From JBDTMC01 sp039934475 (GTDB lineage Bacteria; Acidobacteriota; Terriglobia; Bryobacterales; Bryobacteraceae), in the NCBI GenBank assembly GCA_039934475.1, contig JBDTMC010000036.1:1-28971 (forward strand): DNA of 28,971 bases, written 5' to 3'. Each line of letters opens with the position of its first letter. Positions within the stretch are counted from its first letter, which is position 1. Position numbers and translations under genes: made by a program. Positions 15,634-21,388 of the stretch are shown here, piece by piece. The notes under the pieces are model-generated. The model ran no database searches. It had not been told where the DNA came from and saw nothing but the letters and a program-made list of their open reading frames with translations.

Positions 15634-15729
15634 ATGGAAAACATCGTTATTATTCGGTTGGTCTCAGGCATCTGTGCACTGATTATTTTGGTCACATTGA
15701 TTCAACGCCGCCGGAGCAACGCCGAATAA
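15634..15729 (+). CDS. 31-aa single-span membrane peptide, copy 2
   Basis: The second member of the three-copy micro-gene set, 31 residues, beginning MENIVIIRLVSGICALIILV and ending IQRRRSNAE. Arg8, Gly12, Cys14 and the Arg tail are kept relative to copy 1, whereas the DNA differs at many silent positions, so protein-level selection is likely. AGGA stands 7 nt before the ATG. It is separated from copy 1 by 223 nt that carry the 23-nt repeat. Function unknown; same topology as copy 1 (short N-terminus outside, basic C-terminus inside) by the positive-inside rule. Confidence 0.8.
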   Translation: MENIVIIRLVSGICALIILVTLIQRRRSNAE

Positions 15730-15731
15730 CA

Positions 15732-15747
15732 GCCGGCCTTGGTCGGC
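15732..15747 (+). other. Small hairpin between micro-genes 2 and 3
   Basis: GCCGGCC and GGTCGGC pair (one G-T) around a very short TT loop, 3 nt after the stop of copy 2. It could be an mRNA stability element. Weak evidence. Confidence 0.25.
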
Positions 15748-15795
15748 GACTTCCGCAAACGTATTATCAGTACAAAAACATAAGGAGACTCGTAA

Positions 15796-15891
15796 ATGGA
15801 TAACACTACTCTCATTCGATTGGCCGCCGGTGTTTGCGCCGCCATTGTCTTGATCATCTTGATCGCCCGCCGGAAGAAACAGACTGATTAG
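15796..15891 (+). CDS. 31-aa single-span membrane peptide, copy 3
   Basis: The third member of the set, again exactly 31 residues: it begins MDNTTLIRLAAGVCAAIVLI and ends LIARRKKQTD. The first eight residues equal those of copy 1, and Arg8, Gly12, Cys14 and the basic tail are conserved; the tail uses Lys as well as Arg. AAGGAG 8 nt before the ATG is the best ribosome site of the three, which suggests this copy may be strongly translated. It lies 66 nt after copy 2. No family recognised. Confidence 0.82.
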   Translation: MDNTTLIRLAAGVCAAIVLIILIARRKKQTD

Positions 15892-15912
15892 TCTGTTAGC
15901 TGCTGGCTTTCC

Positions 15913-15928
15913 GTTGCCCGGAGGCAAC
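15913..15928 (+). promoter_or_regulatory. Hairpin covering a GGAGG ribosome site
   Basis: GTTGCC (15913-15918), loop CGGA and GGCAAC (15923-15928) form a perfect 6-bp hairpin. GGAGG (15920-15924) falls in the loop and the first stem pairs, so folding would hide the ribosome site of the reading frame that starts at 15931. Confidence 0.4.
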
Positions 15929-15930
15929 AA

Positions 15931-16131
15931 ATGAAACTTTCATGCGTTACAATTCCGCCGGTTAAAGGGATTGGTGGGCGACTCATTCGCACCCTCGCGC
16001 CAATAAGGCCGGGTACCCGGCGGAATCCCGATGGTGAGCCCGTTCGGGGGCTCTCAGGGAACGCTTACAATCCACAGTGCGCCGTGCAACCACCTCGCGC
16101 TGAGGCGTTTTTCAGGAGGTCGGACACGTGA
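15931..16131 (+). CDS. Doubtful small ORF / possible leader ORF before DUF192
   Basis: A 66-residue frame with ATG at 15931, GGAGG 6 nt before it and a GTGA overlap with the next gene, all of which favour translation. Against it, the product (MKLSCVTIPPVKGIGG..., rich in Pro and Arg) has no recognisable fold, no signal peptide and no relative here, and its DNA is filled with inverted repeats (15953-16026, 16008-16021, 16036-16053). It may be a leader ORF that couples structure to translation of DUF192, or a chance frame. Confidence 0.3.
   Translation: MKLSCVTIPPVKGIGGRLIRTLAPIRPGTRRNPDGEPVRGLSGNAYNPQCAVQPPRAEAFFRRSDT
15953..16026 (+). repeat. Nested inverted repeats in the leader of DUF192
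   Basis: ATTCCGCCGG (15953-15962) and CCGGCGGAAT (16017-16026) are perfect 10-nt inverted arms. The right arm overlaps a perfect 14-bp palindrome GCCGGGTACCCGGC (16008-16021), so the two folds exclude each other. A further hairpin, GAGCCC/GGGCTC with a 6-nt loop, lies at 16036-16053. Together they look like a structured leader; no known riboswitch class was recognised. Confidence 0.45.
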
Positions 16132-16553
16132 GCGCGAGCATGTACGCACTAAATATAACTCGCCAGTCATTCCTAAGTCTGGACGTAACTGTGGCCGACA
16201 CTCAGTGGGCCAGATTGCGCGGTCTCCTGGGCCGCGCCCGCCTGAGGCACGACGAAGGGATTTGGATTGTCCCGTCACAGGGCATCCATACCATCGGAAT
16301 GCTCTTTCCCATAGACGTGGTCTACTTGGACGCCAATTGCAGGGTTGTTTACCTTGAAGAACAAGTCAGGCCGATGCGTATCACATCGGTACGTTTAGCA
16401 TGTCGCAGTGTCTTGGAACTGCGTCCCCGGACTATCTATGCCTCATCCACTAGGGTTGGCGATCAACTGCTGATCTGCACGCCCGGGGAGATGGAAGCTT
16501 ACTGGCGATCAATTGGTCAAACTGAGGAGACTCTCACCACGAAGAGAGGGTAG
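16128..16553 (+). CDS. DUF192 family protein
   Basis: A 141-residue protein of the DUF192 (COG1430) family: TVADTQWARLRGLLGR, HDEGIWIVPSQGIHTIGMLF, then PIDVVYLDANCRVVYLEEQV and CRSVLELRPRTIY are the family's conserved blocks. DUF192 proteins are small beta-rich domains of unsettled function, often exported; this copy has no obvious signal peptide. The GTG start at 16128 is supported by a full AGGAGG 8 nt upstream. DUF192 genes are found in other Tad loci, and its place here between the micro-genes and the minor pilins fits that association. The C-terminal ~30 residues extend beyond the usual domain. Confidence 0.87.
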   Translation: MSASMYALNITRQSFLSLDVTVADTQWARLRGLLGRARLRHDEGIWIVPSQGIHTIGMLFPIDVVYLDANCRVVYLEEQVRPMRITSVRLACRSVLELRPRTIYASSTRVGDQLLICTPGEMEAYWRSIGQTEETLTTKRG

Positions 16554-16581
16554 CTGTGTTCTCGGGATTTCGAGACTGAAT

Positions 16582-17421
16582 ATGTGCATGCACACAAAGA
16601 AGGTGATTGGTTGGTTGCGAGGGGAACCGCAGGACCGTCGCAGGGCGGGACGCTACGAGTCGCCAGGACTCTTCGCGCACTATTATAACGGTGAAGAACC
16701 CGTTCAACAGGCAATCTTAGATGTTAGCTCCGGCGGCGCATTTATCAAGTCATCTGAAAGACTCTATCCCAAAACTGTCATCCGCCTGTTACTCCATGCC
16801 GGGGAGGACCCAGCCGCGGTCGAAGAGGACGCCACAGGACTGGTTTTACACGCCACTGTGACACGGGTCACGGCAGCCGGTGTCGGCGTTAAGTTTCTTT
16901 TCCTCAATGAGCGGCAGAGGCAAGAGTTCCGGAGCATACTTCGAGGCTATATAACATCAGGCGGCACTCCCGCTGTCGGACGCAGGGGTGAGCGTGGCCA
17001 GTCCATTCTCGAATTCGCCCTCTGCCTGCCTTTGCTCTTGCTTATCGTGACGGGAATAATGACATTCGGGATCGCCCTCAACAACTACCTCCAGTTGACG
17101 GGCTCTGTCAATATCGGTGCGCGCCTTCTTGCCGTTAGTCGCGGCCAGACTACAGACCCCTGCTCCTTGACTTCGACCGCGGTCTCGCAGGCGTCTCTGC
17201 TCACTGCGGCAAGTTTGTCGTACACATTCGTTCTAAATGGGACAACGTACACCGGGACAACGTGCAGTAGTGCGAGCACTACGACCGGGGCGGCTGGGAA
17301 GTTGGTGCAGGGTGCATCGGCCAAAGTAAAGGCCACGTATCCCTGCAACTTGTCAGTGTTTGGAGTCAATTACGCGCCGAGTTGTACTATGACGGCGCAA
17401 ACAACGGAGATTGTTCAATGA
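16582..17421 (+). CDS. PilZ domain-TadE minor pilin fusion
   Basis: A 279-residue protein joining two families. Residues about 15-125 are a PilZ domain with both c-di-GMP-binding motifs intact: RxxxR at 20-24 and DVSSGG (DxSxxG) at 47-52. After a short linker, GERGQSILEFALCLPLLLLI begins a TadE pseudopilin: Gly139 at -1 and Glu144 at +5 fit a prepilin peptidase site, followed by a hydrophobic helix and a Thr/Ser-rich ectodomain with four cysteines (PCSLTS, TTCSS, YPCNLS, PSCTM). TadE leaders are normally about 15-25 residues; here it is 139. I found no start codon or stop in the linker; the nearest internal candidate is a GTG at 16858, inside the PilZ end. The ATG at 16582 has only a weak ribosome site; the ATG at 16588 is possible. 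The stop overlaps tadG (ATGA). Confidence 0.85.
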   Translation: MCMHTKKVIGWLRGEPQDRRRAGRYESPGLFAHYYNGEEPVQQAILDVSSGGAFIKSSERLYPKTVIRLLLHAGEDPAAVEEDATGLVLHATVTRVTAAGVGVKFLFLNERQRQEFRSILRGYITSGGTPAVGRRGERGQSILEFALCLPLLLLIVTGIMTFGIALNNYLQLTGSVNIGARLLAVSRGQTTDPCSLTSTAVSQASLLTAASLSYTFVLNGTTYTGTTCSSASTTTGAAGKLVQGASAKVKATYPCNLSVFGVNYAPSCTMTAQTTEIVQ

Positions 17422-18848
17422 GTCAGAAGGTCAAACGCACTCACGCTCAGCCGGGCCGCGGTAGGCGCGGGCAGGTATTGGTTGTCGTTTTGCTGGGAAC
17501 TGTGATGCTTCTCGGCTTCACGGCTTTTGCGCTTGATTTCGGCCGCCTCTATATTGCCAAGGCTCAACTTCAAGCCTCCACCGACGCCGCCGCGCTAGCG
17601 GGTGCCGCCGTCTTGCCGAACGGTGGGTCCGCAGCGACAACCTCCGCTACAACCTACAGCGGTGTGTCGGGGAACCAGAACTCCTATTTCCTGTCTGGCG
17701 TCACGATGTCGTCAGGTTATCCTGTCACGAAGTGCCTCACCGCCCTCGCGAACCAGGGCGTTGCTTGTATCTCCAATGCCAACGCCATTCAGGTGAAGCA
17801 GGAAGTCACCGTGCCGATGACATTTGCGAAGCTTGTGGGCACCAGTTCGGTCAAGCTAACGGCGATGGCGACCGCCGCGATGAGGGGTGCCGCCTATGCC
17901 CCATACAATGTCGCCATTGTCGTTGATTCCACGGCCTCAATGAATAGTTCGGATGGCGGAACGAATTGTGCGGGTACCAAGGAAGCCTGTGCATTGGCAG
18001 GCGTGCGCAGCATGTTGAGCGCGCTTTCGCCCTGCGGAGCTAGTCTATCCAGTTGTGGCGCCGCGACGAACGGCCAAGTGGCCAATTCAGTGGATGAGGT
18101 TAGTCTGTTTACGTTTCCAGCCGTGACATCGGGAACGGTTGCCAGGGATTACACGTGCAGTTCAAGCGCTCCCTCAATCTCGCAGTATCCAACGGCTTCC
18201 CCCTACACCATCGGCGGCACAGCTGCCTACCAAATTGTCGGTTTCTCAAGCGACTACCGCACGTCAGTGGGAGCTAGTTCTCTGAATGTCGCGTCGAAGC
18301 TCGTGATAGCCGGAGGTGGAAAAGCGAATTGCCCCGCCAACCCGCCGGGTCTGCAGGTGGTGGGCGGCAAGGGGACTTACTATCCCGGAGCCATTTATGC
18401 GGCGCAGAGTGCCCTCGCTGCCGCGAGTACCGCACGGTCGAATACGCAAAACTTACTTATCATTCTAGGGGATGGTGATGCCAGCGCAAGCGCATCGAAC
18501 ATACAGGGCCCCTTGAATGACTCGGGCGGTAGCTCCGGGACCTACCCGTCTTCCAAGAAGCAGTGTGGGCAGGCGGTGACGGCTGCCCAGTACGCTACTG
18601 GCCAGGGAACGAAAGTATATTCAATTGCCTACGGCGCGCCTACATCTGGCTGTTCGACCGGAGATACGATTACTGCCTGCCAGACAATGCAGCAGATGGC
18701 TTCCACGACGAACAATTTCTTTAGTGATTCCACCTCGAAGACCGGAGGATGCAATTCGACTCGTTCTGTTTCGAGCCTGACCTCGATCTTCCAGGTCATA
18801 GCGAGTGATCTCACGGTCGCGAAACTGATTCCGAATAACCTTCAGTAG
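17418..18848 (+). CDS. tadG: TadG-like protein with von Willebrand factor A domain
   Basis: A 476-residue membrane-anchored Tad minor component. The N-terminus is a TadE/G-type segment: basic GRGRRG, a hydrophobic helix (QVLVVVLLGTVMLLGFTAFALDF written in parts: residues 19-41) and the TadG block QLQASTDAAALAGAA. It lacks Glu at +5, so cleavage is doubtful. A vWA domain spans about 163-465 with a metal site variant VVDSTASM (Asp170, Thr172, Ser174, DxTxS in place of DxSxS) and a later LLIILGDGDAS strand. The ectodomain has 12 cysteines, many in close pairs, suggesting periplasmic disulfides. The ATG at 17418 overlaps the stop of the PilZ-TadE gene. The vWA domain probably mediates adhesion or assembly contacts outside the inner membrane. 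Confidence 0.88.
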   Translation: MSQKVKRTHAQPGRGRRGQVLVVVLLGTVMLLGFTAFALDFGRLYIAKAQLQASTDAAALAGAAVLPNGGSAATTSATTYSGVSGNQNSYFLSGVTMSSGYPVTKCLTALANQGVACISNANAIQVKQEVTVPMTFAKLVGTSSVKLTAMATAAMRGAAYAPYNVAIVVDSTASMNSSDGGTNCAGTKEACALAGVRSMLSALSPCGASLSSCGAATNGQVANSVDEVSLFTFPAVTSGTVARDYTCSSSAPSISQYPTASPYTIGGTAAYQIVGFSSDYRTSVGASSLNVASKLVIAGGGKANCPANPPGLQVVGGKGTYYPGAIYAAQSALAAASTARSNTQNLLIILGDGDASASASNIQGPLNDSGGSSGTYPSSKKQCGQAVTAAQYATGQGTKVYSIAYGAPTSGCSTGDTITACQTMQQMASTTNNFFSDSTSKTGGCNSTRSVSSLTSIFQVIASDLTVAKLIPNNLQ

Positions 18849-18870
18849 GCCATTGGTTAGAGATCACCGA

Positions 18871-18950
18871 TCAACAGCGGTCGCGCTGCCACTGGTGGCG
18901 CGGCTACTCGTCCCCCGGGTCGCTGTCCCCAAACGTAGTCGGGCTGTTGA
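18871..18950. terminator. Candidate bidirectional terminator between tadG and the TonB-like gene
   Basis: Between the convergent stops, TCAACAGC (18871-18878) and GCTGTTGA (18943-18950) are perfect 8-nt inverted arms. Inside, CGC-T-GCCA/TGGC-GCG (18884-18902) forms a 7-bp hairpin with one bulge and a 4-nt loop. No T-tract follows on either strand, so function as an intrinsic terminator is uncertain. Confidence 0.35.
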
Positions 18951-18956
18951 TATAGG

Positions 18957-20177
18957 CTAAGCGGCTTCCTTTGGAATGATCAATAGAAACTCCACCCGCA
19001 CCGGCTGACCGCCCTTGCTCGCTGGCCTCAGCTCCCATTGCGACAAGGCGTCAAGAAGCACATCGCGGTAGTGCGGGTCCGTCGCCTCCGGGAAAGATAG
19101 GTCGGCAAACCTCCCCTCGATATTTACCATTCCATGTACTGCCAGATATTCGAAATGGGCATTGTCAGGGATTGGCGGTCTCACGATGACAAAAGGATAC
19201 GGGGCCTCCAGCGGCGAAGCGCCGCCCACTGGCTTAATAGTGGGGACGGCATCGTGCGGCACGCAATACTGCAGAATCCAATCTTTGTGAGTTCCCACTT
19301 TTACGTATACCGTATAGACTAATCGCCCACTGAGCGTAGCCGGTAGATCGGCATACGGACCGGATGTCGAGGAACCGGTCACCACCACCGCGAACCTCCC
19401 GTCTTTGGGGCGGACGGTCCGAATCATCCCCGGGGGATCTACCACGGCCGATGGGGGCTCCGACGGAGCGGTCTCAATCGGTCCAGAGCCACCAATCTGG
19501 CTAACCGGCGGAACGGTCATATATTCGGATAATCTCGGAGGATTGTGGCCGAAGGCAATGACGTGCACTGGTTCGCCCGGCAGGCTTTCACGTGCCCCCG
19601 CCTTGGCCGGTGCGTTATTGGCGCTGCCCAGTAGGGTGGTGGAGGATAGTGCGCGAAGCAACTCCGGCTTCAACATTGGCTCAGGCGCCGAGAAGTTCAC
19701 TTCGGCCAATGCCACTTCCTTGTTTGGCGCCTCCAGGCTGGGCGGCGCATTGAGCTGCGTAACGTCTTTAGTAATCGGTCGCGCTGCCGGTTCCACAAAT
19801 GCCTTTGATGGTCGAAGCGATGGTGAAGGTGTCCAATAGGCAAGCTGTTGGATCATGAAGAGCTGGCCCTCTAGCGGTCGCTTTGGCTGAAGAAGCGTTA
19901 CCTTCAGTGGCATCCTTGCGGACGGCACCGGCGGTGTATATAGCATGGTCAACCGGACATGCAACCGGAGAGGAGGGACGGCCCGAGCCGTTCGGATACT
20001 CTGCGATTCGTCGAACTGGCTGAGAAAAAATCCAAGCGGCGGCACCATGAGTAGCGCCGCAACGTGGACTCCGAACGAAAGCAGCACTGGGGCCCATGGA
20101 CGGAAAGGGGCAAGCGTAGTGCCCAGGAAGAGAGCCGGCCTCACGGGCGCTGCTGGTTTAAGGTGCAACTGAATCAT
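18957..20177 (-). CDS. TonB-like protein with C-terminal TonB domain
   Basis: A 406-residue envelope-spanning protein. A short cytoplasmic N-terminus precedes one membrane anchor (about 29-52, VLLSFGVHVAALLMVPPLGF), then a long Pro-rich periplasmic region (LYTPPVPSARMPL, APPSLEAPNK, SEPPSAVVDPP) and a C-terminal domain (about 340-406) with YLAVHGMVNIEGRFADLSF and ALSQWELRPASKGGQPVRVE, the pattern of TonB C-terminal domains. TonB passes proton-motive energy from ExbBD to outer-membrane receptors; no ExbB or ExbD gene is present here. The ATG at 20177 is the first Met before the anchor, although no clear Shine-Dalgarno precedes it. It is convergent with tadG and divergent from cpaB, and so sits inside the Tad locus; a -24/-12 promoter candidate lies upstream. 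Confidence 0.82.
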   Translation of the reverse strand: MIQLHLKPAAPVRPALFLGTTLAPFRPWAPVLLSFGVHVAALLMVPPLGFFLSQFDESQSIRTARAVPPLRLHVRLTMLYTPPVPSARMPLKVTLLQPKRPLEGQLFMIQQLAYWTPSPSLRPSKAFVEPAARPITKDVTQLNAPPSLEAPNKEVALAEVNFSAPEPMLKPELLRALSSTTLLGSANNAPAKAGARESLPGEPVHVIAFGHNPPRLSEYMTVPPVSQIGGSGPIETAPSEPPSAVVDPPGMIRTVRPKDGRFAVVVTGSSTSGPYADLPATLSGRLVYTVYVKVGTHKDWILQYCVPHDAVPTIKPVGGASPLEAPYPFVIVRPPIPDNAHFEYLAVHGMVNIEGRFADLSFPEATDPHYRDVLLDALSQWELRPASKGGQPVRVEFLLIIPKEAA

Positions 20178-20209
20178 TCTGTAGGTCTTGGGAGGACTTT
20201 GAGAACTAC

Positions 20210-20226
20210 CGCACTTGGGTTGCCAA
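20210..20226 (-). promoter_or_regulatory. Candidate sigma-54 promoter of the TonB-like gene
   Basis: The minus strand reads TTGGCAACCCAAGTGCG: a consensus TTGGCA -24 element and GTGC at -12, with GG and GC exactly 10 nt apart. The predicted start is about 20199, giving a 22-nt leader. The -12 element is one base off TTGC, so it is the weakest of the five sites. The dyads at 20266-20306 lie about 70 and 103 bp upstream. Confidence 0.5.
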
Positions 20227-20265
20227 TCGCGAGAAGCAACCCAATCGGCGCGCCGGGAAAGCCAC

Positions 20266-20306
20266 TGTATACGCTGAGCCACTTAGGCGGCCACGTCATG
20301 TATACA
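20266..20306. promoter_or_regulatory. Paired dyad operator (candidate enhancer site), copy B
   Basis: TGTATAC (20266-20272) and TGTATACA (20299-20306), centres 33 bp apart, repeat the geometry of copy A at 10075-10115, with the complete palindrome again on the right side. It lies between the divergent promoters of the TonB-like gene and cpaB, about 114 and 147 bp upstream of the predicted cpaB start. The intergenic region (20178-20506, 329 nt) otherwise shows no gene. Confidence 0.65.
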
Positions 20307-20389
20307 GGTGTTCACAAGTGTCCGTGCAGAGGATCCGGAATCAGGCCGCGAAACTCTGATTCCATAAGGGATACTTGCCTGGCATCAAC

Positions 20390-20406
20390 TTGGTCCGTCG
20401 ATTGCT
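20390..20406 (+). promoter_or_regulatory. Candidate sigma-54 promoter of cpaB-cpaC
   Basis: TTGGTCCGTCGATTGCT: GG (20392-20393) and GC (20404-20405) are exactly 10 nt apart, with TTGG and TTGC contexts. The -24 half TTGGTCC equals that of the second pilin promoter. Predicted start about 20417, leader about 90 nt. Confidence 0.7.
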
Positions 20407-20506
20407 TATAACTGGCCGAGAAGAGATAGCCGTAATAAAGCCGAAGCGGCGGTTAGAGTGCATAGAGTTCGCTTATTACGCGACCCGGGGAGCCGGGAGC
20501 AGTTTC

Positions 20507-21388
20507 ATGAACACAAGATTACTTACTGTCATCGCCCTCGCCTTGGGGGTCGCCTCGGCGGCTACATATCTGGTCAATCGCATGATCGAGAACAGACTGG
20601 TTGCCAGTGCAACCGGAAATGCTACGCCGGTACTCCTCGCCGGACGGAACATCGAACTAGGTTCCATATTGAAGAATGAGGATCTAAGAGTTGGGGAGTG
20701 GAAAGGTCCCGTGCCTGCGGGCATGGCAGTCAAAAAAGAGACTCTCCTCGGACGGGGTGTGGTTTCCACGCTCTACGAAGGAGAGCCAATTATGGAGAAT
20801 CGACTGGCGCCCGCCGGCGCAGGTGGTGGTCTTGCTGCAACGATTCCCGCGGGCATGCGTGCCTGCGCGGTAAGAGTCAACGATGTAGTCGGATTAGGTG
20901 GCTTTGTGGTGTCCGGGATGCGTGTCGATGTTCTCGTTGGCGGTACTCCGCCAGGAGCCGCGGCCGCAGGAGAGGGCTCAAAAGTAAAAACAGTACTTCA
21001 GAATATTCAGGTCCTCTCCGCCGGCACCAATTATCAAAAGGACAACGAAGGTAAACCCCTTCCAGTCACAGTAGTCAACCTGCTGGTTACCCCCGAGCAG
21101 GCGGAAGTGCTCAGTCTGGCGAGCAATGAGACTCGCATCCAGTTGGTCCTAAGAAATCCCCTTGACACTCAGGTTGCCAAAACAAGCGGCAGTGAGATGT
21201 CGAGTTTGTTTGGCGACAGCAAACCGGCGCCGGCGCCCCGAACGTGGACTGCGCCGGTTGCCAAACCAAAGGTCACTCCTCCACCGCAGAAGGAGACTGT
21301 CACGATCCCCGCGCAATTGATCGAAGTGATCAACGGCTCGCATCGAACAGAGGTGAAGGTCGACGTTACTCCGGAGGGCAAGAAGTAA
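20507..21388 (+). CDS. cpaB: Tad pilus assembly protein CpaB/RcpC
   Basis: A 293-residue periplasmic Tad component anchored by an N-terminal span (LLTVIALALGVASAATYLV). The SAF domain (about 43-105: TPVLLAGRNIELGSILKNEDL, VPAGMAVKKETLLGRGV, YEGEPIMENRL) is followed by the CpaB/RcpC block (IPAGMRACAVRVNDVVGLGG, GMRVDVLVGG, TVLQNIQVLS, VNLLVTPEQAEVLSLA). A Pro-rich tail comes last. CpaB helps connect or stabilise the outer-membrane channel. The open frame extends back to 20375, but the ATG at 20507 has GGGAG 7 nt upstream and begins the anchor. cpaB-cpaC stand apart from the flp-tadG block, in their own transcription unit. Confidence 0.94.
   Translation: MNTRLLTVIALALGVASAATYLVNRMIENRLVASATGNATPVLLAGRNIELGSILKNEDLRVGEWKGPVPAGMAVKKETLLGRGVVSTLYEGEPIMENRLAPAGAGGGLAATIPAGMRACAVRVNDVVGLGGFVVSGMRVDVLVGGTPPGAAAAGEGSKVKTVLQNIQVLSAGTNYQKDNEGKPLPVTVVNLLVTPEQAEVLSLASNETRIQLVLRNPLDTQVAKTSGSEMSSLFGDSKPAPAPRTWTAPVAKPKVTPPPQKETVTIPAQLIEVINGSHRTEVKVDVTPEGKK

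Noticed and set aside
18808..18822. Reverse-complement match to part of the 23-nt repeat (CTCACGGTCGC)
   Set aside because: Falls in the coding sequence of tadG and covers only about 11 nt; likely coincidence.
19305..19310. GTATAC inside the TonB-like gene
   Set aside because: Coding, preceded by C, unpaired; treated as chance.
20392..20412. Minus-strand GG-N10-GC overlapping the cpaB promoter (CGGCCA...AAGC)
   Set aside because: Contexts CGG and AAGC do not match the consensus; the better minus-strand site is at 20210-20226.
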